Positions 45,266 through 54,881 of a DNA stretch of 64,000 nucleotides are shown piece after piece. Position 1 is the first letter of the stretch. Every line of letters starts with the position of its first letter. Origin of the DNA: Aquabacterium soli (lineage in GTDB: Bacteria; Pseudomonadota; Gammaproteobacteria; Burkholderiales; Burkholderiaceae_C). A program made the translations under genes and the position numbers. Location of the stretch: assembly GCF_003933735.1 (NCBI RefSeq), contig NZ_RSED01000008.1:218654-282653 (forward strand), read 5' to 3'. Below the pieces are notes generated by a model that was not told the DNA's origin, ran no database searches, and saw only the letters and a program-made list of their open reading frames with translations.

Positions 45266-45946
45266 ATGAAAATGGACCACCTTTTCGAAAGCAACCGCGC
45301 CTGGGCCCGAGACATCGAGCAGCGCACGCCCGGGTTTTTCACGCGCCTGCAGCAGCAGCAATCGCCGCAGTACCTCTGGATCGGGTGCAGCGACAGCCGC
45401 GTGCCGGCCAACGAGATCGTCGGCCTGCTGCCGGGCGAGCTGTTCGTGCACCGCAATGTGGCCAACGTGGTGGTGCACTCTGACCTGAACTGCCTGTCCG
45501 TCATGGAGTTCGCCATCGATTCGCTCAAGGTCAAGCACGTGATCGTGGTGGGGCATTACGGCTGCAGCGGCGTCAACGCGGCCATGAAAAACCTGCGTGT
45601 GGGCCTGGCCGACAACTGGCTGCGCCATGTGCAGGACGTGCGCAACGACCACCAGGCCTGGCTGAACGCCTTGCCTGACGGCCCGGTGCGCCTGGATGCC
45701 CTGTGCGAGCTCAACGTGCTGGAGCAGGCGCTCAACGTCTGCCACACCACCGTGGTGCAGAGCGCCTGGGACAAGGGCCAGGAAGTGGCCGTCCATGGGT
45801 GGGTCTACGGCTTGCATAACGGTTTGATCAAGGACCTGCGCATGACCACCTCGAAGGCCGAGGATGTGCCTGAGGCCTATGCCAAGGCCCTTGAAGCGCT
45901 GCGAGCGCGTTACGCCGGCCACCTGCCGGCCGCGGACCAGGGCTGA
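45266..45946 (+). CDS. can: Beta-class carbonic anhydrase
   Basis: Interconverts carbon dioxide and bicarbonate, supplying bicarbonate to carboxylases. The 226-residue protein has the zinc ligands Cys41, His97 and Cys100 ([20 protein letters not shown]) and the Asp43-Arg45 dyad. Length fits the E. coli Can type. ATG 45266 lies only eight bases after a TACACT (45253-45258), so if that is the -10 the mRNA would be leaderless or nearly so. Next on the strand, 47 bases on, is aceK. Confidence 0.95.
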   Translation: MKMDHLFESNRAWARDIEQRTPGFFTRLQQQQSPQYLWIGCSDSRVPANEIVGLLPGELFVHRNVANVVVHSDLNCLSVMEFAIDSLKVKHVIVVGHYGCSGVNAAMKNLRVGLADNWLRHVQDVRNDHQAWLNALPDGPVRLDALCELNVLEQALNVCHTTVVQSAWDKGQEVAVHGWVYGLHNGLIKDLRMTTSKAEDVPEAYAKALEALRARYAGHLPAADQG

Positions 45947-45993
45947 TCGACCTGACGCAGTCAGGCTTCACTTCACATTCACACAGGCGCAGC

Positions 45994-47883
45994 ATGTTTC
46001 CCCAGCAACTCACCGACACCCGTGTCTTCGAGATCGCCCAGGCCTTGCTCGATGGCTTCGACAAGCACTACAAGATCTTCCGCGCCACCAGCGCCAAGGC
46101 CAAGCAGCGCTTCGAGCAGGCCGACTGGCACGCCCAGCAGGATGCGCAGCGCGCGCGCATCGAGTTCTACGACCTGCGGGTGGACGAGACCGTGGCCAGC
46201 CTGGAGGCTGACTACGCCGCCAGCCAGCTGCCCATGGAGGTGTGGCAGCAGATCAAGCTGTTCTACATCGGCCTGCTGACGGGCCACCGCCAGCCCGAAC
46301 TGGCCGAGACCTTTTTCAACTCGGCCACCATCCAGATCCTGCACCGCAAGTACTACCGCAACGACTTCATCTTCGTGCGCCCGGCTGTGTCCACCGAGTA
46401 CATCGATGATGACGATGCGGACGGCATGCCGAGTTTCCGCGCCTATTACCCCACGCGCGACAACCTGCGGGAAACGCTCAAGAGGGTGGTGCAGAGCTAC
46501 GGCCTGGACGTGCCCTTCGAAGACCTGGACCGTGACATCGGCTTCGTCTTCGAGGCCCTGCAGGAGCAGGTGGGCAATGTGCGCCTGCGCACCAATTTCC
46601 AGATCCAGGTGCTCTCATCCCTGTTCTACCGGAACAAGGGCGCCTACGTGGTCGGCAAGGTGATCAACGGCTTCCGCAGCCTGCCCTTTGCCATCCCCAT
46701 CCTGCACAACTCCAAGAAGCGTCTGTACATCGACGCGGCCCTGTTCGGCGAGGATGACCTGCTGGCGCTGTTCAGCTTCGCACGGGCCTACTTCATGGTC
46801 GACATGCTGGTGCCCTCGGCCTACGTGCAGTTCCTGCGGACCTTGATGCCTCGCAAGCCGCGCGCCGAGCTCTACAGCGCCCTGGGCCTGCAGAAGCACG
46901 GCAAGAACCTGTTCTACCGGGACTTCCTGTTCCACCTGCGCCATTCCACCGACAAGTTCCGCATCGCGCCCGGCATCAAGGGCATGGTCATGCTGGTGTT
47001 CGACCTGCCGTCCTACCCCTTCGTGTTCAAGGTGATCAAGGACTACTACCCGCCGCAGAAGGAAACCACGCGCGAGCTCATCATGAGCAAGTACCTGCTG
47101 GTCAAGCAGCACGACCGCGTGGGCCGCATGGCCGACTCGCTCGAGTTCACCAACGTGGCCTTCCCGCGCCACCGCTTCGACGACGAGCTGATCGAAGAGC
47201 TGAAGAAGTTCTCGCCCAGCCTGATGGAAGAAGAGGGCGATGTGCTGGTGCTCAAGCACCTGTACATCGAGCGCCGCATGGTGCCGCTCAACATCTACAT
47301 CCAGGAGGCCGAGGGCGAGAGCCTGGAGCACGCCGTCATCGAGTACGGCAACGCCATCAAGGACCTGGTGGCCGCCAACATCTTCCCGGGCGACATGCTC
47401 TGGAAAAACTTCGGCGTCACGCGCAACGGCAAGGTCGTGTTCTACGACTACGACGAGATCGAATACATCACCGACTGCAACTTCCGCAAGGTGCCTGAGC
47501 CGCGCAACGAGGAAGAAGAGATGTCCGGCGAGATCTGGTACAGCGTGGGCAAGCACGATGTCTTCCCGGAGACCTTCGGCCCCTTCCTGCTGGGCGATCC
47601 GCGCGTGCGCAAGATCTTCATGCAACACCACGGTGACCTGCTGGAAGCGGACTACTGGCAGACCCACAAGGAGCGCATCCAGGCCGGCTACGTCCACGAC
47701 GTGTTCCCGTACGACCGCTCCAAGCGCTTCAAGAACCTCAAGGGGCTGGACACAGGGCATGACCGCGAGGGCGATGAGCTCGCGCCCGTGGACGAGCCTG
47801 TGGATGTGCAGCCCATGGGCGCCGAGGTGCATGACCAGGGGCGCCTTACGGGCTTCACCACCGGCGGCACTGAAGGCGATTGA
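45994..47883 (+). CDS. aceK: Isocitrate dehydrogenase kinase/phosphatase (AceK)
   Basis: AceK phosphorylates and dephosphorylates isocitrate dehydrogenase, directing carbon to the glyoxylate shunt during growth on acetate or fatty acids. The 629-residue protein has the regulatory N-terminal half and the kinase domain with the ATP loop [18 protein letters not shown], the catalytic region [16 protein letters not shown] and YDYDEIEYI. The last 40 residues are an acidic, low-complexity tail. aceA and aceB are not adjacent; it follows can instead. A perfect hairpin terminator follows. Confidence 0.95.
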   Translation: MFPQQLTDTRVFEIAQALLDGFDKHYKIFRATSAKAKQRFEQADWHAQQDAQRARIEFYDLRVDETVASLEADYAASQLPMEVWQQIKLFYIGLLTGHRQPELAETFFNSATIQILHRKYYRNDFIFVRPAVSTEYIDDDDADGMPSFRAYYPTRDNLRETLKRVVQSYGLDVPFEDLDRDIGFVFEALQEQVGNVRLRTNFQIQVLSSLFYRNKGAYVVGKVINGFRSLPFAIPILHNSKKRLYIDAALFGEDDLLALFSFARAYFMVDMLVPSAYVQFLRTLMPRKPRAELYSALGLQKHGKNLFYRDFLFHLRHSTDKFRIAPGIKGMVMLVFDLPSYPFVFKVIKDYYPPQKETTRELIMSKYLLVKQHDRVGRMADSLEFTNVAFPRHRFDDELIEELKKFSPSLMEEEGDVLVLKHLYIERRMVPLNIYIQEAEGESLEHAVIEYGNAIKDLVAANIFPGDMLWKNFGVTRNGKVVFYDYDEIEYITDCNFRKVPEPRNEEEEMSGEIWYSVGKHDVFPETFGPFLLGDPRVRKIFMQHHGDLLEADYWQTHKERIQAGYVHDVFPYDRSKRFKNLKGLDTGHDREGDELAPVDEPVDVQPMGAEVHDQGRLTGFTTGGTEGD

Positions 47884-47910
47884 CCTCAGGGCATTGCTGC
47901 GAGCCCATGA

Positions 47911-47934
47911 AAAACGGCCCCTAGGGGCCGTTTT
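47911..47934. terminator. Bidirectional intrinsic terminator between aceK and bamD
   Basis: AAAACGGCCCC and GGGGCCGTTTT form a perfect 11-bp palindrome with a TA loop, bordered by A and T tracts on both sides. It suits both the plus-strand aceK transcript and the minus-strand bamD transcript, which converge here. Confidence 0.85.
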
Positions 47935-47960
47935 GCTGGCAAGTGGTCAATGCCGAGGCA

Positions 47961-48800
47961 TCACCACAGCTTCCACCACTTCTTGTCGATGGTGGCGTCG
48001 CCCTGCGTCAGGTAGGCGCTCTGAGGGAAGCTGGTCTTGAGCACACGGACCGCGTCATCGCGCAGTTGCGGCAGCTCCAGCCGGTCATAGCTGCGCGCCA
48101 TGATGAACAGCGCTTCTTCCACGGCTGGCGAGCTGCGGTATTCGCTCACGGCGGTCTGGGCGCGGTTCGCAGCGGCCAGGTAGGCGCCGCGGCGGTAGTA
48201 GAAGCGCGCCACGTGCACCTCGCCGGCGGCCAGCGAGTTCACGACGTGGTTCATGCGCAGCCGCGCATCGGGCGCATAGCGGGAGTTCGGAAAGCGCTCG
48301 ACCAACTGCTTGAACGACTCGTAGGCGTCTCGCGAAGCCTGCTGGTCACGCTCGCTCAGGTCCTGCTTGGACAGCCAGCCGAACAGCCCCAGATCATCAT
48401 TGAAGTTGATCAGGCCTTGCAGGTAATAGGCGTAGTCCAGCGCCGGGCTGGTGGGGTGCAGCCGCACGAAACGCTCGATCTTGGCCAGGGCCTGGGCGCG
48501 CTCGCCGGTCTTGTAGTAGGCGTACGCCAGCTCGAGCTGGGCCTGCTGCGCCATCAGTGTGCCGGAGGCCCGGGCCTCGACCTTTTCGTAGCGTTTGATG
48601 GCGCTCTCGTAGTTGCCTTCGGAGGCCTCTTCCCGGGCGTCCGCATACAATTGATCGACGCTGGTGCCGGAGAACTCGTCCTCGGGCGTGGAGCCGCAGC
48701 CAGACAGGCCGGCCACCAGCACAGCGGTCGCCATGCCGGCCCACAGGCTCTTGCTCAGCACCTGGGTCAGGCTGCTCAGGGGATGCTTGAAAACTTTCAC
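47961..48800 (-). CDS. bamD: Outer membrane assembly lipoprotein BamD
   Basis: BamD is the essential lipoprotein of the BAM complex that folds outer-membrane proteins. The 279-residue precursor has a lipoprotein signal with lipobox LSGC (Cys near residue 35) and TPR-like helices (LYADAREEASEGNYESAIKR, ELAYAYYKTGERAQALAKIE). The GTG at 48800 starts a basic then hydrophobic signal (MKVFKHPLSSL); the open frame further upstream runs antisense into rluD and is rejected. It is divergent from rluD, an arrangement common in betaproteobacteria. Confidence 0.94.
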   Translation of the reverse strand: MKVFKHPLSSLTQVLSKSLWAGMATAVLVAGLSGCGSTPEDEFSGTSVDQLYADAREEASEGNYESAIKRYEKVEARASGTLMAQQAQLELAYAYYKTGERAQALAKIERFVRLHPTSPALDYAYYLQGLINFNDDLGLFGWLSKQDLSERDQQASRDAYESFKQLVERFPNSRYAPDARLRMNHVVNSLAAGEVHVARFYYRRGAYLAAANRAQTAVSEYRSSPAVEEALFIMARSYDRLELPQLRDDAVRVLKTSFPQSAYLTQGDATIDKKWWKLW

Positions 48801-48844
48801 TTGAATCGTATGCGGGGGCCCGCCAGAAGTGCGAAACACCCCGC

Positions 48845-48852
48845 AGTATAGA
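48845..48852. promoter_or_regulatory. Overlapping divergent -10 elements for bamD and rluD
   Basis: AGTATAGA contains TATAGA on the plus strand (48847-48852), 10 bases before the rluD ATG, and TATACT on the minus strand (48850-48845) about 45 bases before the bamD GTG. The minus version is closer to consensus. A CTTGGG-like -35 lies 15 bases upstream for bamD; none is clear for rluD. If both work, the two genes would compete for polymerase. Confidence 0.45.
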
Positions 48853-48862
48853 AGCCCTGCAC

Positions 48863-50008
48863 ATGCCCAAGCGGTCCGACCGTCAGAACCGTTCACGAAT
48901 CGAGTCGCCAGATGTCCCCGACACCCCCGCCGAGTGGGGTGAAGACGAGGATCTGATCGATCTGCCCGATGTCCCCGCCGCCTCTCCGGCGTCGGTGTCC
49001 TCCGGGGCGTCGGCTGCCGGCTGGGTGCCGCCGCGCACCGAGATCCTGAACGGCACCGTCTCCAGCGACAGCCACGGAAGGCGCCTCGACCAGTGGCTGG
49101 CCGCACAGGCCTCCACGTTTTCCCGCAACCACCTGCAGCAACTGGTGGAGCAGGGCTGTGTCACGGTGGATGGCAAGCTGGTGACGACGCCTTCCCGCAA
49201 GCTTCAGGTCGGGCAGGTCGTGGTGGCGGAGCTGCGCCCCACGGCACAGAGCCAGGCCTTCGTGGCCGAGTCCATGGACTTGGCCCTGGTGTTCGAGGAC
49301 GAGCACCTGCTGGTGGTCGACAAGCCCGTGGGCCTGGTAGTGCACCCCGCAGCTGGGCACTGGCAAGGCACCTTGATGAACGGCCTGCTGGCCCATCACC
49401 CCGGGGCGGTGCTGCTGCCACGCGCGGGCATCGTTCATCGCCTGGACAAGGACACGAGCGGCCTGATGGTGGTGGGCAAGACCCTGCAGGCCTGCACGGC
49501 CCTGACGCGCGCCATCGCCGCCCGCGAGGTGCACCGCCAGTACCGCGCCCTGGTATGGGGCGAGCCTCCCGAATCGCTGCGCATCGACGCGCCCATCGGG
49601 CGCGACCCGGTCTCGCGTGTGCGCATGGGCGTTCAAGCCTCCGGCAAGCCGGCGACGACGGATCTGCGGCGCCTGGGCAGCCTCGAACTGGTCTCTTTTC
49701 CTGGCGCGGACGGTGCCGGCGCCCACGCCGCGAACAGCGGCACCGTCAGTGCCGTCGAATGCACCCTGCACACTGGACGCACACACCAGATCCGGGTGCA
49801 CCTGGCCTCACGCGGCTGGCCATTGCTGGCCGACACTCTCTACGGGGGGGCGCCTGCGCTGGGCATGGCTCGCCAGGCCTTGCATGCGGCCCGCCTGCGT
49901 CTGGCGCACCCTGTGCTGGGGCATGCGCTGGAATTCGAGGCTTCTTTGCCTTCGGATATGGACACCGCCTGGTCACAAGTCGTGCATAATGGGGCTTCAA
50001 GCGTGTGA
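48863..50008 (+). CDS. rluD: 23S rRNA pseudouridine synthase RluD
   Basis: RluD makes pseudouridines 1911, 1915 and 1917 in helix 69 of 23S rRNA, important for ribosome function. The 381-residue protein has an S4 domain (about 70-125, GRRLDQWLAAQASTFSRNHL) and the catalytic Asp195 in HRLDKDTSGLMVV, with RTHQIRVHLASRG. A 60-residue acidic/Pro-rich N-terminal extension precedes the S4 domain. Its stop codon lies in the loop of a hairpin. Confidence 0.95.
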   Translation: MPKRSDRQNRSRIESPDVPDTPAEWGEDEDLIDLPDVPAASPASVSSGASAAGWVPPRTEILNGTVSSDSHGRRLDQWLAAQASTFSRNHLQQLVEQGCVTVDGKLVTTPSRKLQVGQVVVAELRPTAQSQAFVAESMDLALVFEDEHLLVVDKPVGLVVHPAAGHWQGTLMNGLLAHHPGAVLLPRAGIVHRLDKDTSGLMVVGKTLQACTALTRAIAAREVHRQYRALVWGEPPESLRIDAPIGRDPVSRVRMGVQASGKPATTDLRRLGSLELVSFPGADGAGAHAANSGTVSAVECTLHTGRTHQIRVHLASRGWPLLADTLYGGAPALGMARQALHAARLRLAHPVLGHALEFEASLPSDMDTAWSQVVHNGASSV

Positions 50009-50018
50009 CACGCTTTTG
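49999..50018 (+). terminator. Compact hairpin at the rluD stop codon
   Basis: AAGCGTG (49999-50005) and CACGCTT (50009-50015) pair over 7 bp with a TGA loop (50006-50008), which is the rluD stop codon itself; TTTT spans 50014-50017. It may terminate rluD transcription, although the T-run is short. Confidence 0.5.
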
Positions 50019-50275
50019 GCGGCAGCCGATCCAGCCCGTTGTTCATCGAGGGAGATGGCCGGGACGGAACGCTCAACCGCCGGGTATCGAAGCATCTGCC
50101 CGTACGCTTTCGCGCGGCCAGCGGCTTCGACAGGGACGGGGGCCCTCACCAATGCCTCCAAATGATCCGACAGATGCTGCCTTTTTGCCGGGCCCGGCGC
50201 ACGCCAGGCTGATTCGCCAGACCGGACGACAGTTCGGCTGAGGCGCAAGGGTTCCGGCTCGAAGTGACTGGAGAG

Positions 50276-50995
50276 ATGGACATTCTCGATCGCCAGGATG
50301 CGCAGTGCATCCTTGAAGCGGCGCTGTTGTGCGCCCACCAACCCATGACCATCCGCGAGTTGCGGGTGTTGTTCGACGATGCCTTGCCGGCCGATGAGGT
50401 CAAGGCCTTGTTGCACGAGCTCACCGACCGGTGGCAAGGCCGGGGGGCAGAGCTGCGCGAAACCGCTTCGGGCTGGCGCTTTCAGACGCGCGCCGAAGTC
50501 CAGGAGTTCCTTGACCGCCTTCACCCTGAAAAACCGCCCAAGTACTCCCGCGCCACGATGGAAACACTGGCCATCATCGCCTACCGCCAACCCGTGACGC
50601 GCGGCGACATTGAGGACATCCGAGGTGTCACCGTGAGCACCCAGATCGTCAAGCAACTTGAAGACCGGGGCTGGATCGAAGTGATCGGCCACCGCGATGC
50701 GCCCGGTCGCCCGGGGCTCTATGCCACCACGAGGCAGTTCCTGGACGACATGGGACTGAGTTCCCTGGAGCAACTGCCCGAGCTGGACCACATGGGCGCC
50801 GCCCAGGCCTTGTTGCCGCTCGAGTCGGACCAGGCCGAGCAGGATCAGGCCCAACCCGATCTGCCGGATTTCGAGGCATCTGCTGCCCAGCCTGCCGAAG
50901 AGGGGCCGCCAGCCTCGCCAGACTCTTCCACGCAAGCCGAAGACGGCTTCGACCCAGACACCCGCCAGAACGCCTCTGAGGCGCCGGCCCCCTGA
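50276..50995 (+). CDS. scpB: Segregation and condensation protein B (ScpB)
   Basis: ScpB is a winged-helix kleisin-interacting subunit of the SMC-ScpAB condensin. The 239-residue protein has two winged-helix units (about 5-80 and 90-165; [60 protein letters not shown]) and an acidic, Pro-rich tail. scpA is not adjacent. ATG 50276 has GGAG only two bases upstream; GTG 50264 is an in-frame alternative. The 260 bases before it hold no clear gene, only a short open frame from ATG 50152 of 29 codons that I do not call. Confidence 0.9.
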   Translation: MDILDRQDAQCILEAALLCAHQPMTIRELRVLFDDALPADEVKALLHELTDRWQGRGAELRETASGWRFQTRAEVQEFLDRLHPEKPPKYSRATMETLAIIAYRQPVTRGDIEDIRGVTVSTQIVKQLEDRGWIEVIGHRDAPGRPGLYATTRQFLDDMGLSSLEQLPELDHMGAAQALLPLESDQAEQDQAQPDLPDFEASAAQPAEEGPPASPDSSTQAEDGFDPDTRQNASEAPAP

Positions 50996-51018
50996 ACATA
51001 TTCATTTCCTGTCCGACG

Positions 51019-53154
51019 ATGACCGACACGCCCATGCAAGAGCCCAATGACCTGATCCCTCCGCCGGATGGCGGCGCCGAGGCAGGAGATGTCAAGCCCA
51101 AGCGCACCCGCCGAGCCAAGGCTCCGGAAGCCGAGGCTGCCGCAGCGCCTGCTGACGTGGCCGCAGAGGCCTCTGGTGATGCCCCCGTGGCTCGCAAGAC
51201 GCCTCGTCGCCGGGCGACCAAGGCGGTCGATGAGGCCAACACGGGTGCGCAGGCTGAAGCCGTCGCCGCAGATGCCGTGCCTGAGTCGGCCGCTGCTGGG
51301 ACTGTCGATGAGCTGGCGCCCGCCAAGCCCAAGCGCGCGCCGCGCCGCAAGGCAGTGGCGCCGGAGCAGGGTGATCTGCTGGCCGACAGCGGCGAGGTGT
51401 CTGTGCCCGTGCTCGCCACCCCGGTCGAGGATGCTGCTGTAGTCCGCGAGGCGGCTGGCGACGGTTTCCTGCAACTCGGTCCGGTAGAGAACTCGTCGGA
51501 AGGCAGCGAGGCGGCTGGTGCCGCTGAAGGCGCTGCCGGTGAGCCTCGCGAAGGCCAGGACCGTCCCCGCCGGGATCGTCACGACCGCCAGGAGCGGCGT
51601 GAGCGCCGCGAGACGCGCCAGGCTGAAGCCGGTGCAGAAGATGGCGAAGCACCTGCCGAAGAAGAGGCGCGGCCTTCCCGCCGCGCCCACATGGCGGCCG
51701 AGCAGGCCACTGCCGTGTTCGCTGGTGTGCTGACCGGGGATTTCGACAAGCTGCACGAAGAAGAAGTCGAAGCCGAAGAGTCGGGCGATGAGTCGGCCCA
51801 GGCCAAGCGCGTGCTGCGCCCGGAGCCCGATGCACCCAAGCTGCAGAAAGTGCTGGCTCAGTCCGGCGTCGGTTCGCGCCGTGACATCGAGCAGATGATC
51901 GAAGACGGTCGCATCTCCGTGAACGGCGAAGTGGCCCACATCGGCCAGCGCGTGTCCTTCGGCGACAAGATCGCCGTGGGCGGCAAGCCCATCCGCGTGC
52001 GCATCTCGCCACCGCCGGCCCGCATCCTGGCCTACCACAAGCCCGTGGGCGAGGTCGTCACCCATGACGACCCGCAAGACCGTCCGACCGTGTTCCGCCG
52101 CCTGCCGCGCCTGCAGCATGGCAAGTGGCAGTCGGTGGGCCGCCTCGACCTCAACACCGAAGGCCTGCTGCTGTTCACCAACTCGGGCGATCTGGCCAAC
52201 CAGCTGATGCATCCGCGCTTCGGTGTGGAGCGCGAGTACGCGGTGCGTGTGCTTGGCACCCTCACGGCTCCTCAAAAGGCCAAGCTGCTGGAAGGCGTGG
52301 AGATCGAAGGTCAGGCGGCCTCGTTCAAGTCCATCGAAGAAGGCGGTGGCGAAGGCCTCAACCGCTGGTACCGCGTGGTGATCACCGAAGGCCGCAACCG
52401 CGAAGTGCGCAAGCTCTTTGACGCCGTGGGCCTGACCGTCAGTCGCCTGATCCGCGTGCGCTATGGCTCCATCGTGCTGCCGCACGGCCTCAAGCGCGGC
52501 GTGTGGGCTGAGCTGGGTGAATCCGACGTGCGCGCCGTCAAGTACCTGGCCGGTGGCGATCGCCAGGATCAGGGTCAAGGGCAGGGCGGCCAGCAAGGCC
52601 AGGGCCGGCGCAATGACCGCAACGACCGGGATGACCGCCAGAACCGCAACGGGCAAGGCAACAACGGCAACAACAACCAGCGCGGTGGCCAGCAAGGCAA
52701 GTTCGGCAAGGACAAGTTCGGCCAGAACAATGGCCAAAATGGCCAGAACCAGCCGCGCGGCCAAGGCCCCCGTGGCAACAACAACGGCAACAACCAGGGC
52801 GGCCGTGGCCCGGATCGCCCGCAGCAGGCGCGCCCACCGCGGGATGACCGTCCGCCGATGGACCGCCGCCCGGAGGGTGATGACGACCACGACCACGTCG
52901 GGCCGATCCCCAACCCGCTGGAGCAGACCTTCGACCGTCGCTTCGCCAAGGGTTCCAAGCGGATCACGTCCGGCTTCGGGCGGCCTGACCAGCACGACCA
53001 GGGCCAGCGTGGTGGCAAAAAGACCGGCGGCGGGCCCCGTGAGCCGGATCCCTTGCAGACCTCGGTCGGCTACATCGGTGCTGACGCCTTCTTTGGCAAC
53101 AAGGGCGGCGGCGGTGGTGGCGGTAACCGGGGCGGTGGTGGCCGTCGCCGCTGA
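51019..53154 (+). CDS. rluB: 23S rRNA pseudouridine synthase RluB with long disordered extensions
   Basis: RluB makes pseudouridine 2605 in 23S rRNA. In this 711-residue protein the enzyme core is about 273-510: S4 domain [20 protein letters not shown], catalytic Asp377 in [17 protein letters not shown], and [15 protein letters not shown]. The core is flanked by about 270 Ala/Glu/Lys/Arg-rich N-terminal residues ([19 protein letters not shown]) and about 200 C-terminal residues rich in Gly, Asn, Gln, Arg and Asp ([13 protein letters not shown]), ending GGGGRRR. E. coli RluB is about 290 residues, so over 60% here is low complexity. It lies between scpB and ndk. Confidence 0.93.
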   Translation: MTDTPMQEPNDLIPPPDGGAEAGDVKPKRTRRAKAPEAEAAAAPADVAAEASGDAPVARKTPRRRATKAVDEANTGAQAEAVAADAVPESAAAGTVDELAPAKPKRAPRRKAVAPEQGDLLADSGEVSVPVLATPVEDAAVVREAAGDGFLQLGPVENSSEGSEAAGAAEGAAGEPREGQDRPRRDRHDRQERRERRETRQAEAGAEDGEAPAEEEARPSRRAHMAAEQATAVFAGVLTGDFDKLHEEEVEAEESGDESAQAKRVLRPEPDAPKLQKVLAQSGVGSRRDIEQMIEDGRISVNGEVAHIGQRVSFGDKIAVGGKPIRVRISPPPARILAYHKPVGEVVTHDDPQDRPTVFRRLPRLQHGKWQSVGRLDLNTEGLLLFTNSGDLANQLMHPRFGVEREYAVRVLGTLTAPQKAKLLEGVEIEGQAASFKSIEEGGGEGLNRWYRVVITEGRNREVRKLFDAVGLTVSRLIRVRYGSIVLPHGLKRGVWAELGESDVRAVKYLAGGDRQDQGQGQGGQQGQGRRNDRNDRDDRQNRNGQGNNGNNNQRGGQQGKFGKDKFGQNNGQNGQNQPRGQGPRGNNNGNNQGGRGPDRPQQARPPRDDRPPMDRRPEGDDDHDHVGPIPNPLEQTFDRRFAKGSKRITSGFGRPDQHDQGQRGGKKTGGGPREPDPLQTSVGYIGADAFFGNKGGGGGGGNRGGGGRRR

Positions 53155-53189
53155 TTTCCTGCTTTCACCAACCTGATACTTACCCGCAG

Positions 53190-53195
53190 TACAAT
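53190..53195 (+). promoter_or_regulatory. Possible -10 element for ndk
   Basis: TACAAT lies 42 bases before the ndk ATG in the 83-base rluB-ndk gap. No convincing -35 is found at the normal distance. GGAG at 53225-53228 serves as the ndk ribosome-binding site. Confidence 0.4.
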
Positions 53196-53237
53196 GCTGG
53201 GTTCTGTCCAAATAACCGAATTTCGGAGCAAATTTCC

Positions 53238-53663
53238 ATGGCTATCGAACGCACTCTCTCGATCATCAAGCCCGACGCCGTCGCCAAGAACGTGATCGGT
53301 CAGATCGTCGCCCGTTTTGAAGGCGCCGGCCTGAAGATCGCCGCTGCCAAGCTGGTGCAACTGTCTCGCCAGGAAGCCGAGACCTTCTACGGCGTGCACA
53401 AGGAGCGTGGCTTCTTCAAGGACCTGGTCGACTTCATGGTCTCCGGCCCCGTGTTCGTGCAAGTGCTCGAAGGCGAAGGCGCCATCGCCAAGAACCGCGA
53501 CCTGATGGGCGCCACCGACCCGAAGAAGGCCGAAAAGGGCACCATCCGTGCCGATTTCGCCGACAGCATCGACGCCAACGCCGTGCACGGCTCTGACGCC
53601 GCCGAGACCGCTGCTCAGGAAATCGCCTTCTTCTTCCCCGGCCTGAACGTCTACAGCCGCTGA
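53238..53663 (+). CDS. ndk: Nucleoside diphosphate kinase
   Basis: Balances nucleoside triphosphate pools by transferring phosphate from ATP through a phosphohistidine. The 141-residue protein starts [18 protein letters not shown] and has the active His117 in [16 protein letters not shown]. Length is standard. It begins the ndk-rlmN-pilF-rodZ-ispG-hisS-yfgM-bamB-der string, a very conserved order in betaproteobacteria. Confidence 0.98.
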   Translation: MAIERTLSIIKPDAVAKNVIGQIVARFEGAGLKIAAAKLVQLSRQEAETFYGVHKERGFFKDLVDFMVSGPVFVQVLEGEGAIAKNRDLMGATDPKKAEKGTIRADFADSIDANAVHGSDAAETAAQEIAFFFPGLNVYSR

Positions 53664-53685
53664 TCGCGGTCTGGAGCCATGTGCC

Positions 53686-54813
53686 ATGAGTGCCGTCAAC
53701 CTGCTCGACTTCGATCTTGAAGGGTTGGCGGCCTTTTGCGAACAACTGGGCGAAAAGCGCTTCCGCGCCGTCCAGCTGTTCCGCTGGATTCATCAAAAAG
53801 GCGCCACCGACTTCGACCAGATGTCGGATCTGGCCAAATCCCTGCGCGGCAAGCTGCAGGGCGTGGCCACGCTGGAGCGCCTGAAAGTCATCAGCGAACA
53901 TGTGTCCGCCGATGGCACCATCAAATGGCTGTTTGACGTGGGCGGCGGCAATGCCGTCGAGAGCGTCTACATCCCAGAGGATGACCGCGCCACGCTGTGC
54001 ATCTCCTCGCAGGCCGGCTGTGCCGTCGGCTGCCGGTTCTGCTCAACAGGGCATCAGGGCTTTTCTCGCAACCTGAGCACCGGCGAAATCATCGCCCAGC
54101 TCTGGCATGCCGAGCACACACTGCGCCAGCGTTTCAAGCGCGACGACCGCATCGTCAGCAACGTGGTGATGATGGGCATGGGTGAGCCGCTCCAGAACTA
54201 CAACGCGCTGGTGCCCGCATTGCGCACCATGCTCGATGACCACGGTTATGGCCTGTCGCGCCGCCGTGTCACGGTGTCCACCTCAGGGGTGGTGCCGATG
54301 ATCGAACGCCTCATGAAGGATTGCCCGGTGGCCCTGGCCGTGTCGCTGCACGCGCCGAACGATCCGCTGCGCGATGAACTCGTGCCGCTCAACCGCAAGT
54401 ACCCCATCGCCGAACTGATGGCCACGTGCGTCGATTACCTCAGTGCCGCGCCACGTGATTTCATCACCTTCGAATACTGCATGCTCGACGGCGTCAACGA
54501 CACCGACGAGCACGCGCGGGAACTCATTGCCCTGGTGCGCCACAAAGTGCCATGCAAGTTCAATCTGATCCCGTTCAACCCGTTTCCCCAGTCCGGGCTC
54601 AAGCGCTCGAACAACCCGCGCGTGCAGGCCTTCGCCCGCATCCTGGCTGACGCTGGTATCGTGACCACTGTTCGCAAGACGCGTGGCGATGACATCGATG
54701 CCGCATGTGGCCAGTTGGCCGGTGAGGTCCAGGACCGCACCCGCGCCAGCGAGCGCATGCTGCGCCAGCCCATCATGATCCAGGCCGCCGCCGTGGCGGA
54801 CCGCAAGGCCTGA
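53686..54813 (+). CDS. rlmN: Dual-specificity RNA methyltransferase RlmN
   Basis: Radical-SAM enzyme that methylates C2 of A2503 in 23S rRNA and A37 in some tRNAs. The 375-residue protein has the iron-sulfur cluster cysteines Cys112, Cys116 and Cys119 ([11 protein letters not shown]), the SAM-binding GMGEPLQNY, and the conserved C-terminal Cys341 ([12 protein letters not shown]) used in the methyl-transfer mechanism. ATG 53686 lies 22 bases after ndk. Confidence 0.97.
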   Translation: MSAVNLLDFDLEGLAAFCEQLGEKRFRAVQLFRWIHQKGATDFDQMSDLAKSLRGKLQGVATLERLKVISEHVSADGTIKWLFDVGGGNAVESVYIPEDDRATLCISSQAGCAVGCRFCSTGHQGFSRNLSTGEIIAQLWHAEHTLRQRFKRDDRIVSNVVMMGMGEPLQNYNALVPALRTMLDDHGYGLSRRRVTVSTSGVVPMIERLMKDCPVALAVSLHAPNDPLRDELVPLNRKYPIAELMATCVDYLSAAPRDFITFEYCMLDGVNDTDEHARELIALVRHKVPCKFNLIPFNPFPQSGLKRSNNPRVQAFARILADAGIVTTVRKTRGDDIDAACGQLAGEVQDRTRASERMLRQPIMIQAAAVADRKA

Positions 54814-54881
54814 TGCCGGGTGCCTCGTGCGCCTGTGCCGCGCGCTTCATCTTCAACGTCGAGTTCTAAGGAGTGCTTGGG

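Noticed and set aside
50152..50241. Short open frame of 29 codons between rluD and scpB
   Set aside because: No ribosome-binding site, no recognisable family and too short to judge from composition.
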